This document shows positions 1 through 9,031 of a DNA stretch of 64,000 bases, in pieces. The DNA is from DASRJW01 sp035649435 (GTDB lineage: Bacteria; Krumholzibacteriota; Krumholzibacteriia; G020349025), in assembly GCA_035649435.1 (NCBI GenBank), contig DASRJO010000105.1, positions 6,329-70,328 on the forward strand, in the 5' to 3' direction. A program made the position numbers and the translations under genes. The first letter of the stretch is position 1. The number at the start of each line of letters is the position of its first letter. The notes beneath the pieces are model-generated. The model did no database searches and was not told the DNA's origin. It was given only the letters and a program-made list of their open reading frames with translations.

Positions 1-1
1 C

Positions 2-691
2 GAACACAGCCATGCGTATCGCTTGATGCGCCGGCACCTGCTGCGCTGGACGCGCCGCGAGGCCGATCTGCGCGAGCCGACCTTGCGCGTCGATCTGGAG
101 AGCTTCGAATCCAACGTGCGGGCGATGGTGGAGGCGGCGCGTGTGCGTGGTGCGGTGCCGATCCTGATGACGACGCCGCTCCGGCCAGGCGTGCCCTTGG
201 TCGAGAACGAAGTGCGCATCGAGCGCGACGGCAAGCCGGCATGGGTGACACAGGATTGGTGGGTGACGAACGAGCTTCGCCAGCGTGGACTCGAACTCGA
301 AGGCGCGGCGGGGTCGGAAGATCTTCGGCGCTTCTTGGTCGATGCGCTGCAGGCGCATCCGGATTGGGCGTACTTGCACTTCTTGCAGGCGCGCGAGCTC
401 GAGCGTGCCGGGGATCCCCAGGGAGCTCGGGCGGCGCTCGGGCGCGTGGCGCTGCACGATCGCGAGCGCAGCGTCCTCGATCAGTACAACGAGCGCGTGC
501 GCAGCGTGGCGCGAAGCCTGCACACGGAGCTCGTCGACATCGCACGCATGTGCGAGGCGCGGCCGTCGCCGCATCTGTTCAACGACGTCGTCCACCCGAG
601 CCCGGCTGGGCACAAGCTGATCGCGCAAGCGCTCGCCGAGGCGCTGCTGCGCCTCGAAGGCCGCAAGCCCAGCAGGCCGGAAGAAGGCTGA
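2..691 (+). CDS. SGNH/GDSL-family hydrolase, C-terminal part (5' end outside window)
   Basis: The reading frame is open from the window edge, so the gene starts upstream and only about 229 C-terminal residues are visible. Near the end it has DVVHPSPAGHKLIAQAL, which matches block V of SGNH hydrolases (Asp-x-x-His supplying the catalytic Asp and His); the N-terminal Ser block is outside the window. The middle part (VPILMTTPLRPG) resembles the central beta strand of these esterases, and an insert around 'LHFLQARELERAGDPQGARAAL' looks like one TPR helix pair. Such proteins often act as envelope acyl or acetyl esterases on polysaccharide, but the substrate cannot be told. The stop lies 5 bases before the glycosylase start. 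Family moderately sure. Confidence 0.72.
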   Translation, partial: EHSHAYRLMRRHLLRWTRREADLREPTLRVDLESFESNVRAMVEAARVRGAVPILMTTPLRPGVPLVENEVRIERDGKPAWVTQDWWVTNELRQRGLELEGAAGSEDLRRFLVDALQAHPDWAYLHFLQARELERAGDPQGARAALGRVALHDRERSVLDQYNERVRSVARSLHTELVDIARMCEARPSPHLFNDVVHPSPAGHKLIAQALAEALLRLEGRKPSRPEEG

Positions 692-696
692 GCGGC

Positions 697-1641
697 GTGC
701 CCGAGCTGCCGGATGTGATGCTCTACATCGAACGGCTCGAGCCGCGCGTCCTCGGCCAGACCTTGCAGCGCGCGCGGCTCGCAAGCCCATTCCTGTTACG
801 CACGGTCGAGCCACCGCTGCGCAACGCCGAGGGCAAGCGCGTCCTCGGGCTTCGCCGTCTCGGCAAGCGCATCGTGTTCGGGCTCGAGGACGAGATCTTC
901 CTCGTGCTGCATCTCATGATCGCGGGCAGGCTGCGCTGGCGCGACCTCGGCGAACCAGTGCCGCGCAAGCGCGGGCTCGCCGCGTTCGATTTTGCGAGCG
1001 GCACGCTCCTTCTCACGGAAGCGAGCACGAAGAAGCGTGCGTCGCTCCACGTCGTGCGCGGGGAAGCGGGGCTCGCTGCGCTCGATCCCGGCGGTTTGGA
1101 AGTCCTGGAGGCCGATGCCGCCGCGTTCGCGGTGGCGCTTCGGCGCGAGAACCGCACGCTCAAGCGCGTGCTCACCGATCCGCGTCTGCTGAGCGGCATC
1201 GGCAATGCGTACTCCGACGAGATCCTGCACCGCGCCCGCATGTCACCGCTGCAGCGCACGCAGAATCTCGACGACGCAGGCGTAGCGCGCTTGCACCACG
1301 CGACACAGGAAACGCTACGAGAATGGTTGCAGAAGCTGCGCCAGGAAACCGGCGATGCGTTTCCGGAGAAAGTCACGGCGTTTCGTCCCGGCATGGCGGT
1401 GCACGGGCGCTATCGCGAGCCGTGCCCGGTGTGTGGCAACCCCGTGCAGCGCATCGTCTACGCCGAGAACGAGTGCAACTATTGCGCGACCTGTCAGACG
1501 GATGGCAAGCTGCTGGCGGATCGCGCCCTGTCGCGCCTGCTGCGCGAGGATTGGCCGCGAACCTTGGACGAGCTGGAAGAGATGAAGAGCGAGCGGCTGC
1601 AGAGCAGCGCGGAGCGCCTGAACGATTCGCCAGGGAAGTGA
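697..1641 (+). CDS. Fpg/Nei-family DNA glycosylase/AP lyase
   Basis: A 314-residue protein starting with GTG at 697. This start is fixed by the family's mandatory N-terminus: after initiator removal, Pro2 (nucleophile) and Glu3 lead PELPDV. Lys57 is in the canonical place (LGKRIVF). A helix-two-turn-helix SGIGNAYSDEIL holds Asn170, and a C-terminal zinc finger has C243-x2-C246-x16-C263-x2-C266. The enzyme would excise oxidised bases and nick the abasic site. Oddities are a tail of about 48 residues beyond the finger and Asn in place of the conserved zinc-finger Arg that contacts DNA. It follows the SGNH gene by 5 bases and precedes a GT-C gene by 3, so co-transcription is likely. A longer upstream reading of this frame is a shadow of the SGNH gene. 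Confidence 0.9.
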   Translation: MPELPDVMLYIERLEPRVLGQTLQRARLASPFLLRTVEPPLRNAEGKRVLGLRRLGKRIVFGLEDEIFLVLHLMIAGRLRWRDLGEPVPRKRGLAAFDFASGTLLLTEASTKKRASLHVVRGEAGLAALDPGGLEVLEADAAAFAVALRRENRTLKRVLTDPRLLSGIGNAYSDEILHRARMSPLQRTQNLDDAGVARLHHATQETLREWLQKLRQETGDAFPEKVTAFRPGMAVHGRYREPCPVCGNPVQRIVYAENECNYCATCQTDGKLLADRALSRLLREDWPRTLDELEEMKSERLQSSAERLNDSPGK

Positions 1642-1644
1642 AAG

Positions 1645-3300
1645 ATGGGCTCCGGCATGAGCGGCGCGGACAGATGGCGGCTCGCCGTGCTGCTGCTCGG
1701 TGCCGGGGCACTGCTGTTCATCGGATGGAAGCTGCTCTGGTTCCTGACCGACGACGCCTTCATCACGTTCCGCTATGTGAGCAACAGCGTTCTCGGCCAC
1801 GGCTACGTGTGGAACGCGGCTCCGTTTCGCCCGGTCGAAGGTTACTCGAGCTTCCTCTGGGTGTTGATTCTCGATGGCGTGTGGCGTCTCACCGGATGGC
1901 AGCCGCCCGAGGTGGCGAACTTCATCGCGCTAGGGTGCTCGTTTCTCTCCCTCGTCCTCGCTGCGGTCTTGGTGCTCCGGCTGCGCTGGCGGCAGGAACT
2001 GCTTGCTTGGCGCTTCGTCCTCGCCGGCTTGGTGCTCCTGGGTCTCGTCACCAACCGCACGTTCCTCACATGGTCGAGCTCGGGGTTCGAGACAGCGCTG
2101 TTCAACCTCCTCGTCTTCGCATGGCTCGCCGTCGGCGTCGGTGCGAGTCCCATGCGGCCGAGGGGTGCCCTTGCCTTGTCGACTCTGGCTGCGTGCCTGC
2201 ACCTTGCGAGACCAGAAGGGGTGCTCTTCGCCGGCGCCACGATCGCCATGTTCGCCTCCCGAGATCTGGCGCCGTGGCGATCGCCGCGTGCTCTGGCTGC
2301 ATGCACGCCGCTGCTCGTGATCCCCATCCATTTCTTGTGGCGTCACTCTTTCTACGGCGAGTGGCTGCCGAATACGTATTACGCCAAGATCGTCGGTGCC
2401 TGGCCCGCGAGCGGCGCACGCTATGCGCTGTCCTTCGTGCTCGAGTACGCCTTGTGGGTTCCCTTGGTGGTGATGCTCGTCGCGGCGGCAACACAAAAGC
2501 GCGTGACGACGGGGCGCATGGCTTCGCCATCCATGATGGCGTGGATCTGTGTCCTCACCCTGGTCGCACACGTCTCGTATTACACATTCATCGTCGGCGG
2601 CGATCATTTCGAGTATCGCGTCTACAGTCACTTGCTGGCTCCTGGCTTCGTGGCCCTGGTGTGGCTCGCGAACCAATCCGGGTTGCGCGGGCGCACCATC
2701 GCATTTCTCTTCGCGGCCCAGATTGCGCTCGCGCTGCCGCTGCCATGGCACCACTGGGCGCTCACACGTCACCTCGAAACACGCGAAACCACACGGCGCA
2801 TGCGCGTCGCGGTCGCGCCGCATTGGCCACCCGTGCTGCGGGAGTACGCCCGACTCTTCGATGGCCTGCAAGCCTGGCTGATCGAGCATTGGGTGTGCGT
2901 GCGGCACCAAGAGCACAAGGTGAACCAAGAGTATCTCGTGACGCTCTACCCCTCGCGTGCCGAAGGGGAGCAGCTGCCGGCCGACGGCTTCCCGGTGCAC
3001 GCCTTCCAAGCCGTGGGCGTGGCCTCGTGGACGTTGCCGCACGTCAACGTCATCGATCTCTTGGGGCTCAACGACTGGGTCATCGCCAGGACTCCCGTGG
3101 ATGTGACGCGATTTCGCGGCATGGCGCACGAACGCCGGGCGCCCGAGGGCTACGCCGATTGCTTCGAACCCAATGTGTTTCTGGCACCCGATGGAGGAGT
3201 CCAGATCGCAGTGCGGCCCACGGCGATGAACGCCGGCGTCATCGAGGAATGCGAAGGGACCTGGAGAGAGCGAGTGCGCGCCTCACGATCCGGGCCCTGA
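1645..3300 (+). CDS. GT-C type integral membrane glycosyltransferase-like protein
   Basis: A 551-residue protein with one N-terminal membrane segment, then a loop with DDAFITFRYVSN and 'FRPVEGYSSFLWV', then about eight more hydrophobic segments and a soluble C-terminal part containing VNVIDLLGLNDWVIAR. The Asp-Asp loop after the first membrane helix and the polytopic layout fit GT-C glycosyltransferases that use lipid-phosphate sugar donors, close to the family that includes mycobacterial terminal arabinofuranosyltransferases. It probably adds sugar to an envelope glycan at the outer face of the inner membrane; donor and acceptor are unknown. ATG 1645 follows AGGGAAG at 1632. It converges on the oxidoreductase gene with a gap of 12 bases. 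Confidence 0.8.
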   Translation: MGSGMSGADRWRLAVLLLGAGALLFIGWKLLWFLTDDAFITFRYVSNSVLGHGYVWNAAPFRPVEGYSSFLWVLILDGVWRLTGWQPPEVANFIALGCSFLSLVLAAVLVLRLRWRQELLAWRFVLAGLVLLGLVTNRTFLTWSSSGFETALFNLLVFAWLAVGVGASPMRPRGALALSTLAACLHLARPEGVLFAGATIAMFASRDLAPWRSPRALAACTPLLVIPIHFLWRHSFYGEWLPNTYYAKIVGAWPASGARYALSFVLEYALWVPLVVMLVAAATQKRVTTGRMASPSMMAWICVLTLVAHVSYYTFIVGGDHFEYRVYSHLLAPGFVALVWLANQSGLRGRTIAFLFAAQIALALPLPWHHWALTRHLETRETTRRMRVAVAPHWPPVLREYARLFDGLQAWLIEHWVCVRHQEHKVNQEYLVTLYPSRAEGEQLPADGFPVHAFQAVGVASWTLPHVNVIDLLGLNDWVIARTPVDVTRFRGMAHERRAPEGYADCFEPNVFLAPDGGVQIAVRPTAMNAGVIEECEGTWRERVRASRSGP

Positions 3301-3312
3301 AGCGAGCGGGCA

Positions 3313-4167
3313 TCACACGGCGGCAAAGACGTGGGCATGATCGGCCACGAACTGCGCGAACGTCCGTGCCGGAGTGCCGGTCACATCCTCGATCACACGC
3401 GTCGTCGTGGATGCATGACCGGCGGCGAAAATGCCGAAGAAGCCGACGAGAGCGTCGGCCAGCCACGCCGGCATGCCACCGGCGACGAACCACTTTTCAG
3501 CATCGCTCGGGGAGACGTCGACATAGGTGATCGCGCGTCCGGTGACCTCTCCAATCCGAGCAGCGATGTCGTGGAAGGAAAGTGCCTCGGGGCCGGTGAT
3601 TTCGTAGACCTTGCCTTCGTGGCCGCTCTGCGTCAAGACACAGGCCGCAACCGCTGCGATGTCGCGCGTATCCACGAGACCGATGCGGCCGTCGCGCATC
3701 GGGGCGTGAAGCGCGCCGCGTGCGGCGATGCTGGGGGCAAAGCCGAGCGTGTTCTGCATGAAGTAGTGCGGACGCAAGTGCGTCCACGCCATGCCGGACT
3801 TTTCGATCTGCTTTTCGGTCTGCCCGTGCCAGCGCGCGATCGACTGCGATGCGTCCAGACCGGCGCCGAGCACCGAGAGCTTGACCACGTGGTGCACACC
3901 GGCGCGCTGCGCGGCATCGACTGCATGACCTTGTTGCTCGACCTGCCGCGGATCCACCGGCGTGAGGAGAAAAAGGCGATCCACGCCGTCCAACGCCCGT
4001 ACGAGCGTCTCCGGACGATCGAGATCGCCGACCGCGATCTCCACACCCGGGAGTCTGGCCGCCTTGCCGGCATCGCGCACGAATGCGCGCACTGGAACAC
4101 CTGTGGCGGCGAGCTGCCGGACGACTTCGCTTCCCGTTATTCCGGTCGCACCAGTAACGAGAATCAA
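3313..4167 (-). CDS. NmrA-like NAD(P)-binding oxidoreductase/sensor (atypical SDR)
   Basis: A 284-residue Rossmann protein. The N-terminus ILVTGATGITGSEVV carries the dinucleotide motif GATGITG (G-x-x-G-x-x-G), and the body follows NmrA/HSCARG-type atypical short-chain dehydrogenases (VKLSVLGAG, TEKQIEKSGMAWTHLRP, LVDTRDIAAVAA). These proteins either reduce quinones or sense the NADP redox state. I chose the TTG start at 4167 because GGGAGG sits five bases upstream and the Rossmann strand then begins at residue 2; the frame stays open to 4251 but adds only basic residues. It is monocistronic and converges on the GT-C gene. Substrate unknown. Confidence 0.85.
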   Translation of the reverse strand: MILVTGATGITGSEVVRQLAATGVPVRAFVRDAGKAARLPGVEIAVGDLDRPETLVRALDGVDRLFLLTPVDPRQVEQQGHAVDAAQRAGVHHVVKLSVLGAGLDASQSIARWHGQTEKQIEKSGMAWTHLRPHYFMQNTLGFAPSIAARGALHAPMRDGRIGLVDTRDIAAVAACVLTQSGHEGKVYEITGPEALSFHDIAARIGEVTGRAITYVDVSPSDAEKWFVAGGMPAWLADALVGFFGIFAAGHASTTTRVIEDVTGTPARTFAQFVADHAHVFAAV

Positions 4168-4376
4168 GGTCGCCTCCCATCGGAATGGAACGCTCCCTGC
4201 AGAAAACTGACGAACGGTGCGACGGTACCTCACTTTGCGCGTGCGGCGCAAGATGTCGCCGCACGATGTGCAGAATCAGGCTCCAGATGATGCGATGGCG
4301 CTCGATGATGCAATGACTGCATCGGGCAGAGTCTCGACGCCCTGACCGATTGCGAGCGCGGCAAGCGACTGGGGCT

Positions 4377-5516
4377 TCACTCGAAGCGGAAGACGCGGGT
4401 GGCGAGAACGAAAAGGATCACGCTCGCGACACACATGCCGAGCACGTGGGGCAAGACGGCGGTCGGCGCGGCGCCGAAGCTCACGAGCTGGTGCATGCCG
4501 TCCATGGCCCAGCCGGTGGGCAGGAAGAGCTGCAGCTTCTGCATCCACTTCGGTGTGATCTCGATCGGCCACCAGCAGCCGCCGAGCGCGGCCAGGACGT
4601 TCGTGGCGACGACGCCGATGGCGACGGCTTGGCCTTCGCTGCGCGCGAGGCTGCCGAGCAGGATGCCGAGCGTCGCCGTGAGCGTGGCGTAGGCGAGCAT
4701 CAACACCACGACCATCCAGAAGTTCGGTCCCCAGTTCATCTTGAAGAGCACGGTGCCCGCCAGCATGCCGAAGGCGATCTGCACCACGCCGATTCCCATC
4801 TTGCCGCTCCACTTGCCGAGCACGATCGCGGGCCGGGAGATCGGCGTGTAGGCGAGCCGGCGCAGCAGGCCTTGCCGGCGTTCGGTGAACAACAGCACGG
4901 CGCCGCTGGTGCAGAGAATGGACAGCACGAACATCACCAGGATGCCGGGAATGGCCTGCTCGAAACCCGTCGGCACGCGCCGGAGTTTGCCCGCGGGCGT
5001 GGTCTCGACCTGCAAGGTGCGCGGCAAGGAATCGAGCCGGGCAATGCTCGCCGGCGTGGGCGCGAGACCCTGTTCGCCGGTCACGATGACGTCGGCGAGC
5101 AGCGTGTAGGCGGCGCGCCCAATGCGCACGCGGTCGTAGTCGTTGCCGAGGCCGCTCTCTTCGCGGGCGAAGCGCAGCTTCACCGGCTTGCCGGCGAGGA
5201 CGGAGTCCGTGAAGCCGGACGGGATACTCAGCCGGCGCGACGCGGCGTCGAACTCCGCCGTGGTCCCGGGCCGCGTGATTCCGTAGCGCCGGTCCTCGAG
5301 CCGGTGTTGCAGCTGATCGCCGAGGAAGCCGGTGTCGCCGTCCGACCACAGCGCCAGGCGATCCTGGCTGCCGCCACGGCTGCCGAAGTTCGACGTCACG
5401 GTGCCGATGAAATAGAAGAACACGATCGGCATGACGAACATCCAGCCGATGGACTCGCGCTCGCGCAGCATGTACTGCACGTCCTTGCGTCCGAGGAACC
5501 ACACGTGACGCAGCAT
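4377..5516 (-). CDS. ABC-2 type transporter permease (second permease of operon)
   Basis: A 379-residue membrane protein with ABC-2 architecture: one N-terminal membrane helix (MFVMPIVFFYFIGTVTS), a large extracytoplasmic region of about 150 residues, then about five membrane helices (GILVMFVLSILCTSGAVLLF and following). The ATG at 5516 is two bases after the stop of the other permease, so the genes are translationally linked. With its partner permease and ATPase it would form a heterodimeric exporter of drugs, lipids or polysaccharide precursors; the cargo cannot be predicted. An upstream extension of the frame to 5702 overlaps the partner gene and is not needed. Confidence 0.88.
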   Translation of the reverse strand: MLRHVWFLGRKDVQYMLRERESIGWMFVMPIVFFYFIGTVTSNFGSRGGSQDRLALWSDGDTGFLGDQLQHRLEDRRYGITRPGTTAEFDAASRRLSIPSGFTDSVLAGKPVKLRFAREESGLGNDYDRVRIGRAAYTLLADVIVTGEQGLAPTPASIARLDSLPRTLQVETTPAGKLRRVPTGFEQAIPGILVMFVLSILCTSGAVLLFTERRQGLLRRLAYTPISRPAIVLGKWSGKMGIGVVQIAFGMLAGTVLFKMNWGPNFWMVVVLMLAYATLTATLGILLGSLARSEGQAVAIGVVATNVLAALGGCWWPIEITPKWMQKLQLFLPTGWAMDGMHQLVSFGAAPTAVLPHVLGMCVASVILFVLATRVFRFE

Positions 5517-5518
5517 CT

Positions 5519-6772
5519 TCACCCCTGGGCGAAGCCCCGCCGCAACCGGCGGGCGCAGACGAGGAACAACACGACGCCGACGCCGGCCAGAAGGGCGATG
5601 GCGTTTCCGAGCGCCGCCGGCCGGACCGTGCCGTTCAAGATGTTCTCGAGCTGTTGCACCGACCAGCCGTTCGGCGTGTGACGGCCGATCTTCGCCATCC
5701 ATTCCGGCATGGCTTCGAAGGGAAAGAAGCTGCCGCCGATCATCATGAGCGGGAAGATGAGCCCCATGCTCACGATGTTGCCGGCGCGCTGTGTGCGGAC
5801 GTGCAGTTGAATCACCATCATCGCGAGCAGCAGGACGGCACCGGAGAACATCACCCAGAGGGTTGCGAGCGGCAGCGCGGATGGGGCGAGATGAAAGTAA
5901 AGGAACGCGATGGTGAGCGACACGAAGCCCGTGGCGCCCATCAATGCCGTGCCGTAGATCGCCTTGCCGCCGAGGAACTCCGTCACCGAGCGCGGCGACA
6001 CCACGAGCCGGCGCAAGGTCATCTGACTGCGCTCACGCCAGAGGTCTTCGCTCACGCCCTGCGCCATGAACAGCAGCGACATGTACAGGAGACCTGGCAA
6101 GAAGTAGAGGGCGAAGCTCTTGGGCGGGCCGGCAGCCTTTTCCTTTTCCTCTTCGTCCGTCGTCGTTTCGAGCTGGATCACGAGCGGGTCGACGTAGCTG
6201 TTGACACGACCGACGAGCTCGTTGATGTGGACGCTGGTGGAGATGATCTGCGCGTTGGGGAATGTGTCGAGGCCGGGGGCCGGGCCGCCGGCCAATGCGC
6301 GCAAGTCATCGCCCAGCACGCGATGCAAGTAGAATGCGGCGTCGGCGAAGATCGCCAGAGTTTCTTCGACGATGCCGGGGAGGATCCGCTGCGCCGGATT
6401 GGTGACGAGACGCAACGTGCAGGGTTCTTCGCGCAGCACGGCATCGGAGAATCCGGCTGGGATGACCAGGAGTGCAGTGGCTTCGCCGCGCTCGACGCGC
6501 TTGCGCCCGGCTTCGAGCTGCACCACCTCGGCGCGGATGAAGCTGCCGGCAGCTTCCTGACTCAATCCACCGAGGAGGAGATTGCTGAGGGTGCTGTCGT
6601 CCTGATCCACGACCAGGAGATGCGCCTGGGGCTTCGGCCCACCCCTGCCGCCCGTGGAGGCGACGACGAGCGCGCCGATGACGAGCGGGATGCCGAGCCA
6701 GAGCACGAACTCGACCGGTTGGCGGCGCTGCCGGTGGAAATCTTTGAGCGCGGTGCGCCAGAGGAAAGTCAT
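5519..6772 (-). CDS. ABC-2 type transporter permease (first permease of operon)
   Basis: A 417-residue ABC-2 permease: N-terminal helix at about residues 20-40 (FVLWLGIPLVIGALVVAS), a long periplasmic region, then about five membrane segments, ending in a helix rich in Val and Leu. The periplasmic part contains 'EEEKEKAAGPP' just before the second helix. It resembles the permease pairs of YhhJ/YbhR-type exporters. It lies 16 bases after the ATPase gene and 2 bases before the second permease, all read leftward, so the three form one operon encoding a complete exporter. Confidence 0.88.
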   Translation of the reverse strand: MTFLWRTALKDFHRQRRQPVEFVLWLGIPLVIGALVVASTGGRGGPKPQAHLLVVDQDDSTLSNLLLGGLSQEAAGSFIRAEVVQLEAGRKRVERGEATALLVIPAGFSDAVLREEPCTLRLVTNPAQRILPGIVEETLAIFADAAFYLHRVLGDDLRALAGGPAPGLDTFPNAQIISTSVHINELVGRVNSYVDPLVIQLETTTDEEEKEKAAGPPKSFALYFLPGLLYMSLLFMAQGVSEDLWRERSQMTLRRLVVSPRSVTEFLGGKAIYGTALMGATGFVSLTIAFLYFHLAPSALPLATLWVMFSGAVLLLAMMVIQLHVRTQRAGNIVSMGLIFPLMMIGGSFFPFEAMPEWMAKIGRHTPNGWSVQQLENILNGTVRPAALGNAIALLAGVGVVLFLVCARRLRRGFAQG

Positions 6773-6788
6773 CGCTGCTCCGAAGCCG

Positions 6789-7718
6789 TCACTCGCGCAG
6801 CTCCTTGCCGGTGAGCTTGATGAACAGGCTCTCGAGGTTGGGCTGAGTGACGGTGGTCTCGTACAGCTCGGCGCCGGCGGCCGTCAACGCCTGCAAGGTC
6901 GACGGCAGCTTGCGCGCGGCCTCGCGCATCGCGAGCGTCACCGAATCGGCTTCCACCTGTACGATCTCGACACCGTCGAGCCGGCCGAGCGCTTCGCGCA
7001 CGGGCCCCGGCTCGAAACGCCCGGACAATCGCAACAGGTCGCGTTCTCCGACCTTGGCGCGCAGCTCTGTGAGCGTGCCCATGGCGATGATGCGCCCATG
7101 GTCGATGATCGCCAAGCGATCGCACAGACCTTCGGCTTCCTCCATGTAGTGCGTCGTGTACAAGACGCACGTGCCCTGGCGAGCTTGGTCGCGCACGAGA
7201 TCCAGGAGACGCACGCGACTCTGCGGATCGACGCCCACCGTGGGTTCGTCGAGGAGCAAGGCCTGCGGCGTGTGCACGAGCGCGCAACCGAAGTTGAGCC
7301 GGCGTTTCATCCCACCACTGAAGCGCTTGACCGGCTCCCTGGCGCGGTCGTGCAGCTCGATGATCTCGAGCACTTCCTGCACGCGTTTCTTGAGTGTGCC
7401 GCCGCGCAAGCCATAGGCGGCGCCCCAATAGCTGAGGTTCTCGCGCGCGGAGAGTTCCTCGTAGAGGGCCAGTTCTTGTGGAACGACACCCAGCTTCTCG
7501 CGCGACGCGCGTCCGTCGGTCACGACATCGTGGCCGAAGACACGCACGCGGCCGGCATCGGGCCGGAGCAGGCCCGAGACGCAACTGATGGCGGTGGTCT
7601 TGCCAGCACCGTTCGGCCCGAGCAGGCCGAAAATCGCGCCGGGCTCGGCATCGAAAGTGACGTCCTCGACGGCGGTGATCGAGCCGTACTGCTTGCGCAG
7701 GCCCAGAACCTCGATCAT
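6789..7718 (-). CDS. ABC transporter ATP-binding protein
   Basis: A 309-residue ATPase of the ABC-2 exporter class. It shows Walker A GPNGAGKTT at about residue 35, a Q-loop VPQELALYEEL, signature FSGGMKRRL, Walker B ALLLDEPTVGVD and the switch His in YTTHYMEEAE. A C-terminal domain of about 90 residues follows the nucleotide-binding domain, as in YbhF/NatA-like exporters. It is the first gene of a leftward operon with two ABC-2 permeases. ATG 7718 is preceded by GGAGGG. No regulator gene is adjacent. Confidence 0.93.
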   Translation of the reverse strand: MIEVLGLRKQYGSITAVEDVTFDAEPGAIFGLLGPNGAGKTTAISCVSGLLRPDAGRVRVFGHDVVTDGRASREKLGVVPQELALYEELSARENLSYWGAAYGLRGGTLKKRVQEVLEIIELHDRAREPVKRFSGGMKRRLNFGCALVHTPQALLLDEPTVGVDPQSRVRLLDLVRDQARQGTCVLYTTHYMEEAEGLCDRLAIIDHGRIIAMGTLTELRAKVGERDLLRLSGRFEPGPVREALGRLDGVEIVQVEADSVTLAMREAARKLPSTLQALTAAGAELYETTVTQPNLESLFIKLTGKELRE

Positions 7719-7985
7719 GGCGTGACCCTCCGGAGTGCTGGAAGAAGCTGTGGATCATACGCGATCCGCGTGCGCGGGGTTACAAGCGCAGGAGGCGCGA
7801 GACAAGACCCAGTGGGGATCCGTGAGGCCGTCGTGCGAGCGGGCTCCCGGTCTTGCATCCCGCGGAGGAACGAACGCGTATGATGAGACCATGACCCTTT
7901 AGGCTGAACGTGGATCGCCCGTGCACGCGAAGAGTACGTCCGACCGATTTGGACGGCGCCCACGAGAGGGACGCTGGAGGATGAC

Positions 7986-8483
7986 ATGTTGGAGATCGTG
8001 ACCGCGACCACGCCGGCACATATGGCTCAGGTGCGCGAGCTGTTGGTCGAGTATGCCGCTTGGCTCGGAATCAGCCTGTGTTTCCAGGGTTTCGACGAGG
8101 AGCTGGAAAGTCTGCCGGGGCGCTACGCCCCGCCCGGCGGATTGCTGCTATTGGGTCTGGATGGCGACCGCCCCGTGTGCTGCATTGGCGTGCGACCGAT
8201 GGAGGACGGTGTCTGCGAGATGAAACGCCTCTATGTCCGGCCCTCGCACCGCGGCCAAGGGGTGGGCGAGTTCCTCGTGATGATGGCGGTTGGCAAGGCC
8301 GAGTGCATTGGGTACAAGAGCATGCGTTTGGACACACTTCCGGTCATGGCCACGGCTCGACAGCTCTATCGGCGTCTCGGTTTCCGCGAAATCGAACCGT
8401 ACTATACGAACCCCGTCGAAGGGGTGGTCTACATGGAGATCGCCCTACCGGTGGAGCCGAACGACTCTGGCGACAGTAACTAA
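7986..8483 (+). CDS. GNAT-family N-acetyltransferase
   Basis: A 165-residue single-domain GNAT. The acetyl-CoA pyrophosphate loop is RGQGVGEFLV after strand 4 (MKRLYVRPSHRGQG), and motif B appears as 'ARQLYRRLGFREIEPY'. It would transfer an acyl group from CoA to an amine of unknown identity. The ATG at 7986 is preceded by GGAGG about seven bases upstream. It is divergent from the ABC operon across 267 bases and ends 32 bases before the ECF sigma gene. Confidence 0.9.
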   Translation: MLEIVTATTPAHMAQVRELLVEYAAWLGISLCFQGFDEELESLPGRYAPPGGLLLLGLDGDRPVCCIGVRPMEDGVCEMKRLYVRPSHRGQGVGEFLVMMAVGKAECIGYKSMRLDTLPVMATARQLYRRLGFREIEPYYTNPVEGVVYMEIALPVEPNDSGDSN

Positions 8484-8502
8484 GGGGCAAGCTGCCCCGT
8501 TT
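8484..8502 (+). terminator. short terminator-like hairpin after the GNAT gene
   Basis: The stem GGGGCA/TGCCCC (8484-8489 with 8493-8498) closes a three-base loop right after the GNAT stop and is followed by GTTT. The stem is only 6 bp and the T-run short, so at most it attenuates transcription into the ECF operon. Confidence 0.35.
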
Positions 8503-8515
8503 CCCAGGATGAGCG

Positions 8516-9031
8516 ATGCACCGGCGATTTCAGGAGCATGTGGAGATGTACCAGGACCGCATCTACCGCCTGGCGCGCTACAGCGTCGGGAACCGCGAGG
8601 AAGCCGAGGACATCGCGCAGGAGGTCCTGGTCCGGCTCTGGCGTCACCTGGACCAGATCGAGCCGGCCGGTGTCTGGCCGTGGCTCGTGCGGGTGACGCG
8701 CAACGCCAGCATCGACGCCCTGCGGCGTCGCGGCAGCTATCGCGCGGTGGTGGTGCCGGACCCTGAAAATCAATCGACACAATGGGTTGCAAGCCCCGAG
8801 CGGAGCCCGGCGGCGAATTCAGAGGCCGCCGAATTCCAGCGCCACCTCGAGGCCGCCGTGCAAGAGCTGGCCGAGCCGTATCGGAGCATCGTGATCCTGC
8901 GCGAGATCGAGCAACGCAAGTACGATGAGATCGCGGTTGCACTCGAGCTACCGCTCAACACCGTCAAGGTGTACCTGCACCGGGGACGGCGGATGTTGCG
9001 GGCCAAGCTCCGGGAGTTCGCCGAGTCATGA
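8516..9031 (+). CDS. ECF RNA polymerase sigma factor
   Basis: A 171-residue sigma factor with region 2 (EEAEDIAQEVLVRLWRHLD, then WPWLVRVTRNASIDALRRR) and region 4 (KYDEIAVALELPLNTVKVYLHRGR, a helix-turn-helix). Regions 1 and 3 are absent, as expected for the ECF class. Its stop overlaps the start of the zinc-finger anti-sigma gene (ATGA), so the pair is translationally coupled. Two envelope proteins follow in the same operon, suggesting an envelope-stress or surface-modification regulon. No promoter motif of its own could be assigned. Confidence 0.93.
   Translation: MHRRFQEHVEMYQDRIYRLARYSVGNREEAEDIAQEVLVRLWRHLDQIEPAGVWPWLVRVTRNASIDALRRRGSYRAVVVPDPENQSTQWVASPERSPAANSEAAEFQRHLEAAVQELAEPYRSIVILREIEQRKYDEIAVALELPLNTVKVYLHRGRRMLRAKLREFAES

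Noticed and set aside
1323..3530. 735-codon rightward frame across the glycosylase and GT-C genes
   Set aside because: Arg/Ala-rich product with no recognisable domain; the overlapping frames encode well-conserved proteins.
7754..7884. TATGAT motifs on both strands between the ABC operon and the GNAT gene as promoters
   Set aside because: The best -35 candidates are 20-21 bases away, outside the usual spacing.
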